Counted from the stretch's first letter, positions 40,993-49,124 are shown. The stretch: DNA of 49,126 bases from an uncultured Bacillota bacterium (GCA_947650795.1 CANSWR010000005.1:1-49126); one strand, 5' to 3'. Numbers and translations: made by a program. Notes: a model not told the origin generated them from the letters alone.

Positions 40993-41703
40993 ATGGAGAG
41001 GTTACAAAAATTTATAAGTAATGCTGGGGTTTGTAGTAGGAGAAAAGCAGAAGATTTAATTTTAAATGGTAAAGTAAGCGTTAATGGAGAAGTTATAAGA
41101 GAACTTGGTACTAAGGTTAATGGAAATGATACAGTTATTGTTAATGGAGAAATATTAAAACATGAGCTTAAGGAATATTATTTATTATATAAACCTAGAG
41201 AAGTAATAAGTTCAGTAAGTGATGATAAAGGTAGAAAGACAGTTATAGATTTAATTGATACTAAAGCTAGAATTTATCCTATTGGTAGATTAGATTATGA
41301 TACTACAGGAATTATATTATTAACTAATGACGGGGAATTATCTAATATTCTAATGCATCCTAGTAGAAATGTGACTAAAGAATATTATGCTAAGATTAAA
41401 GGTTTTTTTAGGAAAGAAGATGCTATTAAACTTAGTAGTGGTGTAAATCTGGATGGTGTTAAAACAAAGCCAGCTAAGTTTAAATTAGATAAATATGATA
41501 AAAAAAGTGATACTAGTTATGTTAAAGTAATTATAACAGAAGGAAGAAATCATCAAGTTAGAAATATGTTTATGTCATTAGGTTATGATACAATTAAATT
41601 AAAGAGAGAAAGATATGCTTTTTTAGATTTAAAAGGACTTAAAAGTGGAGAGTATAGAGAACTTTCTACACATGAAGTTAAACAATTATATAGTTTGAAA
41701 TAA
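40993..41703 (+). CDS. rluB: RsuA/RluB-family rRNA pseudouridine synthase
   Basis: The 236-residue protein has an N-terminal S4 RNA-binding domain (MERLQKFISNAGVCSRRKAEDLI) and the pseudouridine-synthase domain with GRLDYDTTGIILLTNDGE, catalytic Asp101. The C-terminal EGRNHQVRNMF block is also present. The family modifies rRNA; RluB (23S) is the usual Bacillota member, so the symbol is by family. AAAGGAA precedes the start. Confidence 0.92.
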   Translation: MERLQKFISNAGVCSRRKAEDLILNGKVSVNGEVIRELGTKVNGNDTVIVNGEILKHELKEYYLLYKPREVISSVSDDKGRKTVIDLIDTKARIYPIGRLDYDTTGIILLTNDGELSNILMHPSRNVTKEYYAKIKGFFRKEDAIKLSSGVNLDGVKTKPAKFKLDKYDKKSDTSYVKVIITEGRNHQVRNMFMSLGYDTIKLKRERYAFLDLKGLKSGEYRELSTHEVKQLYSLK

Positions 41704-41707
41704 ATAA

Positions 41708-41735
41708 AAAAAGTCGTAGGTTTAATCGACTTTTT
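41708..41735. terminator. Bidirectional terminator between rluB and the ferredoxin gene
   Basis: AAAAAGTCG (41708-41716) and CGACTTTTT (41727-41735) form a perfect 9-bp stem with A and T runs in the arms, serving both converging genes. It overlaps the ferredoxin stop codon. Confidence 0.85.
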
Positions 41736-41955
41736 AATTTTGGTTTTCTTCAATAGTTTTTATTTCTTCTATAGAAAATGCGTCAGTAGGACATTGCTCT
41801 ACTGTTTTTAAAAAATTAGGTTTATCTTCGGCAGGAATTTCTTTGCCTATAGCATCAGCTAATCCCATTTCGTCAAATACAAGATATTCTGGATGGTTAT
41901 GTACACAAAGGCCACATCCTATACATTTACTTTTATCAATAACTATTTTTTCCAT
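41734..41955 (-). CDS. [4Fe-4S] ferredoxin
   Basis: The 73-residue protein has CIGCGLC (Cys11, 14, 17) and a fourth cysteine in EQCPTDAF, the pattern of Bacillus-type single-cluster ferredoxins, in which the second motif is Cys-Pro near the end. It is a small soluble electron carrier. AAGGAGGAC precedes the start; promoter at 42001-41973 on the - strand. Confidence 0.92.
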   Translation of the reverse strand: MEKIVIDKSKCIGCGLCVHNHPEYLVFDEMGLADAIGKEIPAEDKPNFLKTVEQCPTDAFSIEEIKTIEENQN

Positions 41956-41972
41956 TTTGTCCTCCTTGTTTT

Positions 41973-42001
41973 ATTATATTATTAAATATAAGATAAATCA
42001 A
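41973..42001 (-). promoter_or_regulatory. Promoter of the ferredoxin gene
   Basis: TTGATT (42001-41996) and TATAAT (41978-41973) on the - strand, 17-base spacer. The -35 box lies 5 bases from that of the divergent promoter. Confidence 0.7.
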
Positions 42002-42006
42002 TGTTT

Positions 42007-42036
42007 TTGATGTGGAAAAACTTTAAGATATATGAT
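42007..42036 (+). promoter_or_regulatory. Promoter of the tail-anchored protein gene
   Basis: TTGATG (42007-42012), 18 bases, TATGAT (42031-42036). This places transcription near 42043 and rules out the start codons at 42001 and 42010. Confidence 0.55.
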
Positions 42037-42057
42037 ATTATATATATGGTGAATAAT

Positions 42058-43071
42058 ATGAATTCTAGGATGGAAAGGTACAATTTTAATTATGAAGATG
42101 ATACTCCTTCAGTAGATTCTCCTAGTAGGGTGCAAAGGAACAATCCTCTTTATCAAGATATTAAAAATAGCGATTTATCTAGGGTTAGAAGTGACGATAA
42201 TGTTAGAGTTATAGATAATGCTGGTAAGACTATAGATATTGATAAGATAAGAAGATATGTTACTGAAATAAGCGAGCAACCTAGGAGTAGAAGAAAGAGT
42301 GTTTTTGTGCCTGTCCAAGAAAATGTTAGGCATGATGAAAGTGAATTAAAACCTAAAGATTATGATTTGAATTCTGTATTAGAAAAAGCTAAACAATCAA
42401 GAGAAATAGATTATGATAGAGAAAGATATAAGAAACTTAGAGATACTCAGTATGATATATTAAGTAAACTAGATATGTATCAGACAAATGAAGAACAAGA
42501 AGAAGATGTTCTTACTATGGAAGATTTTAATACAGAAGAGAAAACACTTATAGATTTGATAAATACTGTTACTATACATAATGGTGATGTTAATTTGTTA
42601 GAAGAATTAATGGCAGAAGATGGAGAAGAGACTACACTTCCTATAAAAGAAGAAGCAAAAAGAGATGATTTTAGAAGTGAGTTTAATGAGAAACATGAAG
42701 ATTATGGAAATACTACAGTTTCTAATTTACTTGAGAGCATTAGTAATGATCCAGAAATAGCAAATAGTCCTTTAATTAGTACTAAACCTATAAAAAAGGA
42801 AGACTCAAATATTCAATTTGATAATAATATTGGTGTATCTCAAACTCAAGAGTTAGTTAATCTTAAAGGAAAAGAAGTTAAAGCAGATAATTCTTTTTAT
42901 ACTAGTTCTATGAGTTTTAGTAAAGAAGATTTTGAAGGGTTCGATGAACTTGAGAAAAGTGTAAAAAAGAATGGTGTTATTACTACTATTATAGTTGTAT
43001 TTTTTGTAATACTTATTATAGTTTCTTTAGTTGTTATACTTAATTATGTTTTAAAGTTAGGGTTATTTTAA
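42058..43071 (+). CDS. Tail-anchored acidic cytoplasmic protein
   Basis: ATG 42058 follows GGTGAATAAT and lies downstream of the promoter; the frame open from 42001 runs through the promoter. The 337-residue protein is charged and mostly low in order (RNNPLYQDI, SRVRSDDNVRVID, EEQEEDVLTMED) and ends with one membrane helix (about 306-330), so it is tail-anchored with the bulk in the cytoplasm. No family recognised. It precedes yunB. Confidence 0.7.
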   Translation: MNSRMERYNFNYEDDTPSVDSPSRVQRNNPLYQDIKNSDLSRVRSDDNVRVIDNAGKTIDIDKIRRYVTEISEQPRSRRKSVFVPVQENVRHDESELKPKDYDLNSVLEKAKQSREIDYDRERYKKLRDTQYDILSKLDMYQTNEEQEEDVLTMEDFNTEEKTLIDLINTVTIHNGDVNLLEELMAEDGEETTLPIKEEAKRDDFRSEFNEKHEDYGNTTVSNLLESISNDPEIANSPLISTKPIKKEDSNIQFDNNIGVSQTQELVNLKGKEVKADNSFYTSSMSFSKEDFEGFDELEKSVKKNGVITTIIVVFFVILIIVSLVVILNYVLKLGLF

Positions 43072-43095
43072 GGGAATATTTTTTCTCTTTTTTTC

Positions 43096-43101
43096 TATAA
43101 T
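43096..43101 (+). promoter_or_regulatory. -10 box placing the transcript start at the yunB ATG
   Basis: TATAAT at 43096-43101 ends 5 bases before the ATG at 43107, so a leaderless transcript is predicted; no ribosome site precedes the ATG. Confidence 0.5.
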
Positions 43102-43106
43102 TTAAT

Positions 43107-43868
43107 ATGAAGAGACGCATGAATTTAAAAACTAGTAGTAAGCATTTTTTTAATAAAAAAGATATTTATGTTATTACTTTTATTTTAGTTTTGTGTTTTA
43201 CTTTTTTTCTATTTCATTTACTTGGTAAGTATATTAGTCCAATTCTTTTAGATTATGCAGAGATGGAAACTACTAAATTATCTACTTTAATAATTAATAA
43301 AGCAGTTGAAAATCAGATTAGTAATAATTTTAAACCTGATGATATGATTAAAACAGTTATTAATAAGAATGGTGAGATTGTCAGTGTTGATTTTGATACT
43401 AATGTAGTTAATCAAAGTTTAGTTTCTATTAATAATACTATATCTGTTAATCTTAAATATTTAGAAGAGGGTAAGTTAGATCTTTTAGATATTGCAGATG
43501 TTAATAATGTATATACTTATAAAAGTGATAATAATATTATTTATCAGATTCCGCTTGGTGTTATAACAGATATGCCAATAATTGCTGATATAGGTCCTAA
43601 GATACCAGTAAAAACTAATACTATAGGGAGTGTAATTAGTAATGTTAGAACTGATTTAACTCCTTATGGTATTAATAATGCTCTTGTTAAAATATATATT
43701 GAAGTGACAGTTACTGAACAAGTTATTTTGCCTTTTGTGTCTAAAAAGATTAATATTAGTTTAGAGGTACCTGTTTTGGTTAAGATAATTAATGGAAGTA
43801 TACCTAATGTTTATGGTGGAGGATATAGTGTAAGTAGTCCTTTAAATTCTAATACTAATATTGAATAA
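43107..43868 (+). CDS. yunB: YunB-family sporulation-associated protein
   Basis: The 253-residue protein has one N-terminal membrane helix (about 20-42) and the YunB order: LIINKAVENQI, an NGEIVSVDFDTNVVNQ strand, IPLGVITDMPIIADIGPKIPVKTNTIGSV, LTPYGINNALVKIYIEV and a final PFVSKKINI...EVPVLVKIINGSIPNVYGGG. In Bacillus yunB is expressed in sporulation, but its mechanism is unknown. Here the gene seems to have a leaderless message. Confidence 0.88.
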   Translation: MKRRMNLKTSSKHFFNKKDIYVITFILVLCFTFFLFHLLGKYISPILLDYAEMETTKLSTLIINKAVENQISNNFKPDDMIKTVINKNGEIVSVDFDTNVVNQSLVSINNTISVNLKYLEEGKLDLLDIADVNNVYTYKSDNNIIYQIPLGVITDMPIIADIGPKIPVKTNTIGSVISNVRTDLTPYGINNALVKIYIEVTVTEQVILPFVSKKINISLEVPVLVKIINGSIPNVYGGGYSVSSPLNSNTNIE

Positions 43869-43911
43869 CTTTTCTTCATGTGTTAAGATGTTAGTAGAAT
43901 GTGAGGGAAAT

Positions 43912-45165
43912 ATGGAGAAGGATAATTTTTCTGTTTTAGTCGGGGCAGTGGTTGTGATAATCGTTTCTTTAACTACTTTTTTTGTTTTTAAAGATGATAA
44001 AGTTAAAGAAGATGATAAAAAAATAGATGAAGGAAATATACAGAATGTTGATGGGAAAAATCAAGATGATGTTGTTTTTAATTATTTAAAGTTAGAAAAT
44101 AATGGAAGTAATATTATTTATAGTCCATTATCTATGCAATATTCATTTAAGATGTTAATTGAAGGTGCACAGGGTGAGACTAGGAAGCAGTTAGAAAAAA
44201 TTGTAGTTAAAGAAAATTTGAATAACTATAAAAGTATAAATAATAAATTATCTTTAGCTAATGGTATTTTTTTAAGTGATGAATATAAAGATATGATAAA
44301 TATTGATTATATAAATAAAATACAAAATCAATTTAATGCTGAGTTAATGTATGATGATTTTTCTGATGTTGGTAAAATAAACAATTGGATTTCTAATAAA
44401 ACGCTTGGTATTTTAGAAGATATTTTTAAAAATGAGGAAATTAATTCAGAAACTAAAATGTTACTTGTAAATGCACTTGCTATTAATATGAATTGGAAGA
44501 ATACTTTTTCTGAGGGTAGTACTAATGGTAGTGATTTTAATGGTTTAATAGCTACAACAATGAAAATGGTATCTAAAGATAATAGTATATCTTATTATAA
44601 GGATAATGAAGTTACTGTGTTAAATATGGATTTAGAAGAATTAGATGATAATAAATTTATGTTTAGTGCAGTTATGCCTCAAGGGGATTTAAGTGAATAT
44701 ATTAATAAATTTAGTGTAAGTAAGTTTAGTGAATTATTAAGTAAATCTATAAAAGCGAGTGATACTCTAAATGGTATATATTTGAATATTCCTAAGTTCT
44801 CTTTTGTTTATGATTTAAAGTTAAAAGATGATATGATATCTTTAGGTGTGACAGATTTATTTGATTATGAAAAAGCTGATTTATCATTAATAAATCCAGG
44901 ATTATTTGTGAGTGATATTATACAGAAAGCTAAAATTGATTTTACCGAAAAAGGTGTTAAAGCATCAGCTGTTAGTGGCACTGTTATTTCTGAGAGTTCT
45001 ATACCAGATTATTCTGATTATGAAGAAGTACATATTAACAGGCCATTTTTATTTGTTATTTCAGATAAAAATAATAATGATATTTGGTTTGTTGGTACAA
45101 TTTATAATCCTAATTTATGGGAAAATGATAAAGAAAATTATATTAGTAATTCTTCTGATAATTAA
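43912..45165 (+). CDS. Membrane-anchored serpin
   Basis: ATG 43912 lies behind GTGAGGG; the frame open from 43861 overlaps the yunB end. The 417-residue protein has an N-terminal membrane helix (about 7-25) and a full serpin domain: NIIYSPLSMQYSFKMLIEGAQGETRKQL, LLVNALAINMNWKNTF, IYLNIPKFSF, then hinge TEKGVKASAV (345-354) and the closing NRPFLFVISDKNNNDIWFVGTIYNP-type strand. By spacing to alpha-1-antitrypsin, P1-P1' is about Ser362-Ser363 (ESSIP). The small residues at P12-P9 are compatible with inhibition. It probably inhibits serine proteases at the cell surface; the target is unknown. Confidence 0.93.
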   Translation: MEKDNFSVLVGAVVVIIVSLTTFFVFKDDKVKEDDKKIDEGNIQNVDGKNQDDVVFNYLKLENNGSNIIYSPLSMQYSFKMLIEGAQGETRKQLEKIVVKENLNNYKSINNKLSLANGIFLSDEYKDMINIDYINKIQNQFNAELMYDDFSDVGKINNWISNKTLGILEDIFKNEEINSETKMLLVNALAINMNWKNTFSEGSTNGSDFNGLIATTMKMVSKDNSISYYKDNEVTVLNMDLEELDDNKFMFSAVMPQGDLSEYINKFSVSKFSELLSKSIKASDTLNGIYLNIPKFSFVYDLKLKDDMISLGVTDLFDYEKADLSLINPGLFVSDIIQKAKIDFTEKGVKASAVSGTVISESSIPDYSDYEEVHINRPFLFVISDKNNNDIWFVGTIYNPNLWENDKENYISNSSDN

Positions 45166-45177
45166 TCAGAGGTTTTT
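45152..45177 (+). terminator. Terminator of the serpin gene
   Basis: CTTCTGAT (45152-45159) pairs with ATCAGAGG (45165-45172) with one wobble pair, then TTTTT. The stop codon lies in the loop. Confidence 0.75.
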
Positions 45178-45189
45178 CTTTTTTATTGT

Positions 45190-45218
45190 TTGATTTTATT
45201 TCTTTCTTATTGTAAAAT
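45190..45218 (+). promoter_or_regulatory. Promoter of the dCMP deaminase gene
   Basis: TTGATT (45190-45195), 17 bases, TAAAAT (45213-45218), followed by TAGGAGGTAATG. Confidence 0.6.
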
Positions 45219-45239
45219 GAACGTAGGAGGTAATGATAA

Positions 45240-46223
45240 ATGTTAGAAAAGTTTGGAGTATTTAAAGATGGTAATGAAATAAAGGTTATTTATAAAGATG
45301 ATAATGGGTATATAGATGTAAGTTTTGTAGAAAAAGATAAAACTGATGTTATAGTAGTGCCATCATATTATGATATAGAGTGTAAAAATGAAATTTCTGT
45401 AAATGATGTTTGTTATATTATAAAAAAATGTTTTGGTTATGTAATGTTAACTAATGGTGAGAGATTTAATAATGATAAGAAAGTAGAAATTTTTGTTAGA
45501 AATACTAATGGAAATTATTCTGATACTTGGCTTAAGATGTTAAGGGATAAGTCAAAATTTTTAGAAGATTTTGGTTATAAACAGATTTTTGTTCTTAATG
45601 GTTTACCTGGTTTTTTAGGTGGAAATTTAGATAATTTATTTGTTCATAAAGTTTTACATGGTAATGATTATAATAATGGAGAAAAATTAAATTTTTTAAA
45701 GTGGGTTAAAAAGTATAAGTTAGAAGAAAAGCAAAGACAAGATTATATTTCTTGGGAAGAGTATTTTATGGCTGTAAGTAAGTTGTCTGCTATGAGGAGT
45801 AAAGATCCGAGTACTCAGGTTGGTGCTTGCATAGTTAGCGAAGATAATAGACTTTTATCAGTTGGTTATAATGGAGCTCCTAGAGGATATAAAGATTATA
45901 GATTTCCTTGGGATAGAGAAGGTGGAAATTTAGATACTAAATATTTTTTTGTTGTTCATGCTGAAAAGAATGCTATTTTAAATTATGGTGGAAGTAGGCA
46001 AGATTTTAAAGGTGCTAGTATTTATGTGGATTTATTTCCTTGTAATGAATGTGCTAAAGAAATTATACAAGTCGGAATAAAGGAAGTAATTTATTTATCT
46101 GATAAGTATGCAGATACTGATAGTGTTATTGCTAGTAAGATTTTATTTGATGAATGCGGAGTTAAATATAGACAATTAGATGAGGAATATAGAAAAGTTT
46201 TAACTTTAGATTTGAGGAAATAG
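45240..46223 (+). CDS. dCMP deaminase fused to an unknown N-terminal domain
   Basis: The C-terminal half (about 172-315) is a deoxycytidylate deaminase: MRSKDPSTQVGACIV, VGYNGAPRG, zinc ligand and proton shuttle His240-Ala-Glu242, and PCNEC with Cys268/Cys271. It makes dUMP for dTMP synthesis. The family is normally about 150-180 residues; here about 165 residues precede it (FGVFKDGNEIKVIYKDD..., FLEDFGYKQIFVLNGLPGFLGG) that I do not recognise. The ATG follows AGGAGGTAATGATA. Confidence 0.88.
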   Translation: MLEKFGVFKDGNEIKVIYKDDNGYIDVSFVEKDKTDVIVVPSYYDIECKNEISVNDVCYIIKKCFGYVMLTNGERFNNDKKVEIFVRNTNGNYSDTWLKMLRDKSKFLEDFGYKQIFVLNGLPGFLGGNLDNLFVHKVLHGNDYNNGEKLNFLKWVKKYKLEEKQRQDYISWEEYFMAVSKLSAMRSKDPSTQVGACIVSEDNRLLSVGYNGAPRGYKDYRFPWDREGGNLDTKYFFVVHAEKNAILNYGGSRQDFKGASIYVDLFPCNECAKEIIQVGIKEVIYLSDKYADTDSVIASKILFDECGVKYRQLDEEYRKVLTLDLRK

Positions 46224-46232
46224 TATATTGAT

Positions 46233-46254
46233 AAAGTAAATTTTTGCTTACTTT
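46233..46254 (+). terminator. Weak terminator after the dCMP deaminase gene
   Basis: AAAGTAA (46233-46239) and TTACTTT (46248-46254) form a perfect 7-bp stem, but the following sequence is only moderately T-rich. The remaining intergenic stretch to 46490 shows nothing further that I can identify. Confidence 0.4.
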
Positions 46255-46466
46255 AGGTTTTGATTTTAAAATTGAGTAAATTTATTAATAAGGTATTTGT
46301 AGTATAACGAATTAAGTTATGATAAAGTTTGTGCAATCTGATTTTAGAATAAATAAACCTACTTTGTTTTAGGATTAACAATTTTTTATTAGAAAATATA
46401 AAATATGCTTTTATTAATGTTAATTTTTAGGATAAATTAGTTATTTAATTTGTTCTTTTTTTCTTG

Positions 46467-46472
46467 TATAAT
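46467..46472 (+). promoter_or_regulatory. -10 box of the yutD-like gene
   Basis: TATAAT at 46467-46472, then GGGTGAT before ATG 46491. No clear -35. Confidence 0.45.
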
Positions 46473-46490
46473 GAGTTTGGGTGATAAATT

Positions 46491-46763
46491 ATGAAGATAT
46501 TTGATAGAGAATATAAATTAGTAAAAAATTATAATGAAGCTTTTAATGAAAATGAATTCATAGATAAGTGTACTGATTATTTTAAAGATTTTGATTATAT
46601 TGTAGGTGATATTGCTTATGGTAAGTTAAGGCTTAAAGGATTTAATAAAAAGTCTAATAAATCGTTTAAAAGTATCAATGATTATAATAATGTTGATAAG
46701 TATATTTCTGAGAATTGTGCTTATGGTTGTAAATATTTTATATTAGAGAGAGAAAATGTTTGA
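46491..46763 (+). CDS. yutD: YutD-family protein (DUF1027)
   Basis: The 90-residue protein shows the YutD order: EYKLVKNYNEAFNENEF, DYIVGDIAYGKLRLKGF, a linker, then INDYNNVDKYISENCAYGCKYFIL. It is a small conserved Bacillota cytoplasmic protein of unknown function. In Bacillus the gene lies in the same yut/yun chromosomal region as yunB and yutH, as it does here. Confidence 0.85.
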   Translation: MKIFDREYKLVKNYNEAFNENEFIDKCTDYFKDFDYIVGDIAYGKLRLKGFNKKSNKSFKSINDYNNVDKYISENCAYGCKYFILERENV

Positions 46764-46788
46764 TAAAGTAATTATTTTGTGGTATCCT
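46760..46788 (+). promoter_or_regulatory. Promoter of the DUF1292-like gene
   Basis: TTGATA (46760-46765), 17 bases, TATCCT (46783-46788), followed by TAGGAGAG. The -35 overlaps the yutD stop codon. Confidence 0.45.
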
Positions 46789-46812
46789 ATTTATATAGTA
46801 GGAGAGTGAGAT

Positions 46813-47070
46813 ATGAAAAAGATTACTGTACAAAATATGGATGGTACTATGGATGAAGTGGATTTAGTAAGTTCTTTTCCTGTAAAGGATATAAACAGAA
46901 ATTTTGTTATACTCTCTAAGGGTGAGTCTTTGAGTGAGGGAATGAGCAAGGTTTATATTTCTGAAGTTATAGAGGAAAATCCTGGAGTTTATAAGTTAGT
47001 AGGAATAAGTGATGAAAGTATTTGGGATAGAGTTAAACAAGCTATGAAGGAAATAGTACAAGGAGGATAG
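46813..47070 (+). CDS. DUF1292-like small protein
   Basis: The 85-residue protein resembles DUF1292 members in order: a first strand pair (VDLVSSFPVKDINRNFVILSKGE), KVYISEVIEE, and a closing helix (ESIWDRVKQAMKEIVQ). Function unknown. The next gene starts 2 bases after its stop, and the GGAGG of its own last codons serves as ribosome site for it. Confidence 0.65.
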   Translation: MKKITVQNMDGTMDEVDLVSSFPVKDINRNFVILSKGESLSEGMSKVYISEVIEENPGVYKLVGISDESIWDRVKQAMKEIVQGG

Positions 47071-47072
47071 TT

Positions 47073-48110
47073 ATGAATTTAGAGAATGCAACACAAATAA
47101 TTTTAGAGGGTCAAAGAATTATCGGTTTAAAGACTCAAGATGTTGAAAAATTAAGTATTAGTCAAGCAGCTACATCATCTTTTTCTGTAGGAAATATTAA
47201 TCCACAAGATGAAGTCAATGGTGGAGTAGCTTTAGAAGATCATACAATAAATACAGCTGTTATAGATAATGGAGTTTTACCTCAAAGTCAAGTTCAAACA
47301 GAAATTCCTTCTACAGAAACAGTTAGTACAGTAAATAGTGCAGAAGAGAGTGTGCCTTTTACTGAAGTTCAAAGTAATATTTTTGATGTTCCTCAAAGTG
47401 ATGTCGTTAATTCTGGTGTTTTGCAACCAGAAATTGTTCCTGATGTTAGTCAAACTATGCCTGCATATGTTCCTCAAAAATCAACTGTTCCTCAAGTAGA
47501 GGCAATTCCAAATGATAGTGTTAATATGTTTGATACTAATAATTTGTTTGAACAACAAGCTCCTATGGTTGAAACTGTACAAGAGCAAATTCCTGAATAT
47601 TCGTATTATCAAGAACAACCAGCACAAATGGCACAACAGAGTGAGTTTGTAGAACCATTACAAACTTCAAATATACCTTTGGATACTCCTCAAACTTTTT
47701 ATGAAAAGCAATCTGATCAAGAAGCTCAAGGTGGATTTACAACAGTACCTATGGCAGGAGAAATACAAGATAAACCTAACTTTAATACAGATCCAGTAGT
47801 TATTATGCTCGATGAAGTTATTAGAACTGTAGGTGAAAGAAGTAAAGTTACAAGTGCTATAGATAATGAAAACCAAATTTTAAGAGCACAAAATGCTGAG
47901 TTAAGAAGTGAGAATGAAGTTTTAAAACAACAAATCATAGAATTAAATAATAAAGTGTTGATTGCTGAAGCACAAAGACAAGCTGCTGAACAAACATTAG
48001 CAGGTGCTAGAATGGCAGAAACAGGTATGATTAATAATAATCCACAAGTTAGGACTTATCAACCAATGCCTCAACAACCACAAACAGCATATTATCAACA
48101 AGCGGCATAG
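47073..48110 (+). CDS. Gln/Pro/Val-rich low-complexity protein with C-terminal coiled coil
   Basis: The 345-residue protein has a short ordered start (MNLENATQIILEGQRIIGL), a long disordered region rich in Gln, Pro, Val and Ser (about 30-245), a short coiled coil (about 270-315, NENQILRAQNAELRSENEVLK), and a Gln/Pro-rich end. No export signal or membrane helix, so cytoplasmic. Unrecognised; coupled to the DUF1292-like gene. Confidence 0.65.
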   Translation: MNLENATQIILEGQRIIGLKTQDVEKLSISQAATSSFSVGNINPQDEVNGGVALEDHTINTAVIDNGVLPQSQVQTEIPSTETVSTVNSAEESVPFTEVQSNIFDVPQSDVVNSGVLQPEIVPDVSQTMPAYVPQKSTVPQVEAIPNDSVNMFDTNNLFEQQAPMVETVQEQIPEYSYYQEQPAQMAQQSEFVEPLQTSNIPLDTPQTFYEKQSDQEAQGGFTTVPMAGEIQDKPNFNTDPVVIMLDEVIRTVGERSKVTSAIDNENQILRAQNAELRSENEVLKQQIIELNNKVLIAEAQRQAAEQTLAGARMAETGMINNNPQVRTYQPMPQQPQTAYYQQAA

Positions 48111-48129
48111 AAATATGTTGTTTTTTTTT
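48096..48129 (+). terminator. Weak terminator after the low-complexity gene
   Basis: CAACA (48096-48100) and TGTTG (48116-48120) with a 15-base loop, followed by nine T. The T-run overlaps the -35 of the next promoter. Confidence 0.35.
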
Positions 48130-48145
48130 GCTTTCTTCATATAAT
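48118..48145 (+). promoter_or_regulatory. Promoter of the yutH-like gene
   Basis: TTGTTT (48118-48123), 16 bases, TATAAT (48140-48145), then AAGAGGAAAT before ATG 48163. Confidence 0.45.
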
Positions 48146-48162
48146 TTATTAAGAGGAAATAT

Positions 48163-49086
48163 ATGAAAGAAGCTATTAATTATTTTTATAATATTTATCC
48201 AAGTAAGTTAGAAAAAATAGAAAATGGGGTCTATTTTTATTATCATGATTTTAAATATTATTTTATAAAGTATGAAAGAGATGTTAAGGAAATAGAAATG
48301 TTAGTAAAAATAAGCAATGATTTATATTCTAAAAATATTTATGTAACAACATTTATTCTTTCTAATAAAAAGACTTTTTATGTTAATTTGAATGAGAGTA
48401 TTTTTGTGATGTTAAGAGTAAATACTTATGAAGATGATATTTTAAAATTAAAGGATGTTGTAAAGTTTAATAATTTGCTTATAAGTAATAATTTAATGAT
48501 GAATGAAGATTGGGCAAGTTTATGGTCTAGGAAAGTTGATGAGTTTGAAACGGAAATGACAGATTTGAATAATGATTATCCAATTATTCAAGAAAGTTCA
48601 CATTATTATGTTGGTTTGGCGGAGAATGCAATTTCGTATTTTAGAGATACTTTGGTAGAGGATGATATAAAAACGGTTAAAGTTAATTTGAATCATAAAA
48701 GAATTAGTTCTAATGTTTATAGTGGGGTTATTAATAATCCGTTAACTTTTACTTTTGATTATGATGTTAGAGATTTAAGTGAGTATATAAAGTCTAAGTT
48801 TTTTGCTTCTAATTTAGATTATTTTGAGATAGAAGATTTGTTAAGCAATTATGAATTTTCAAGGTGTAGTTTAAGATTTTTATTTTCAAGATTATTGTAT
48901 CCTTCTTATTATTTTGATTTAGTAGAAGATATTTTAAATGATATTTATGATGAAAAAGAGATTGTTAAGTTTATAAGTAGGATAGAGGAGTATGAAGATT
49001 TTTTAATGGATATTTATACTATTTTGAATAAAAGAGTTAATATTCCTCCAATTCCTTGGATTATAAATAAGTTTGAGTTTAGGTAA
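48163..49086 (+). CDS. YutH/CotS-like kinase-fold protein
   Basis: The 307-residue protein has the order of CotS/YutH spore-coat-associated proteins of the aminoglycoside-phosphotransferase fold. It has an N-lobe with FYYHDFKYYFIKYER, a linker with WASLWSRKVDEFETEM, then YYVGLAENAISYFRDTL, and a C-lobe with LNHKRISSNVYSG where LCHRD-like catalytic residues would lie. The canonical HxD is not obvious, so kinase activity is uncertain. Linkage with yunB and yutD supports YutH. Confidence 0.6.
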   Translation: MKEAINYFYNIYPSKLEKIENGVYFYYHDFKYYFIKYERDVKEIEMLVKISNDLYSKNIYVTTFILSNKKTFYVNLNESIFVMLRVNTYEDDILKLKDVVKFNNLLISNNLMMNEDWASLWSRKVDEFETEMTDLNNDYPIIQESSHYYVGLAENAISYFRDTLVEDDIKTVKVNLNHKRISSNVYSGVINNPLTFTFDYDVRDLSEYIKSKFFASNLDYFEIEDLLSNYEFSRCSLRFLFSRLLYPSYYFDLVEDILNDIYDEKEIVKFISRIEEYEDFLMDIYTILNKRVNIPPIPWIINKFEFR

Positions 49087-49095
49087 AAATAAAAC

Positions 49096-49124
49096 TTGAC
49101 ATAAAAAAATCAGAATTGTGAATA
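49096..49124 (+). promoter_or_regulatory. Possible promoter of the next gene beyond the window
   Basis: TTGACA at 49096-49101 is a perfect -35; TGAATA at 49119-49124 sits at 17 bases as a poor -10. The window ends here. Confidence 0.35.

Noticed and set aside
44912-45193. Hydrophobic 93-codon + strand ORF
   Set aside because: It overlaps the 3' end of the serpin gene in another frame, has no ribosome site and is a typical AT-rich shadow.
46224-46490. Hidden small RNA or tRNA in the intergenic region
   Set aside because: Only a weak 7-bp hairpin near 46233 and a -10 box near 46467 are visible; no cloverleaf or conserved RNA pattern was found.
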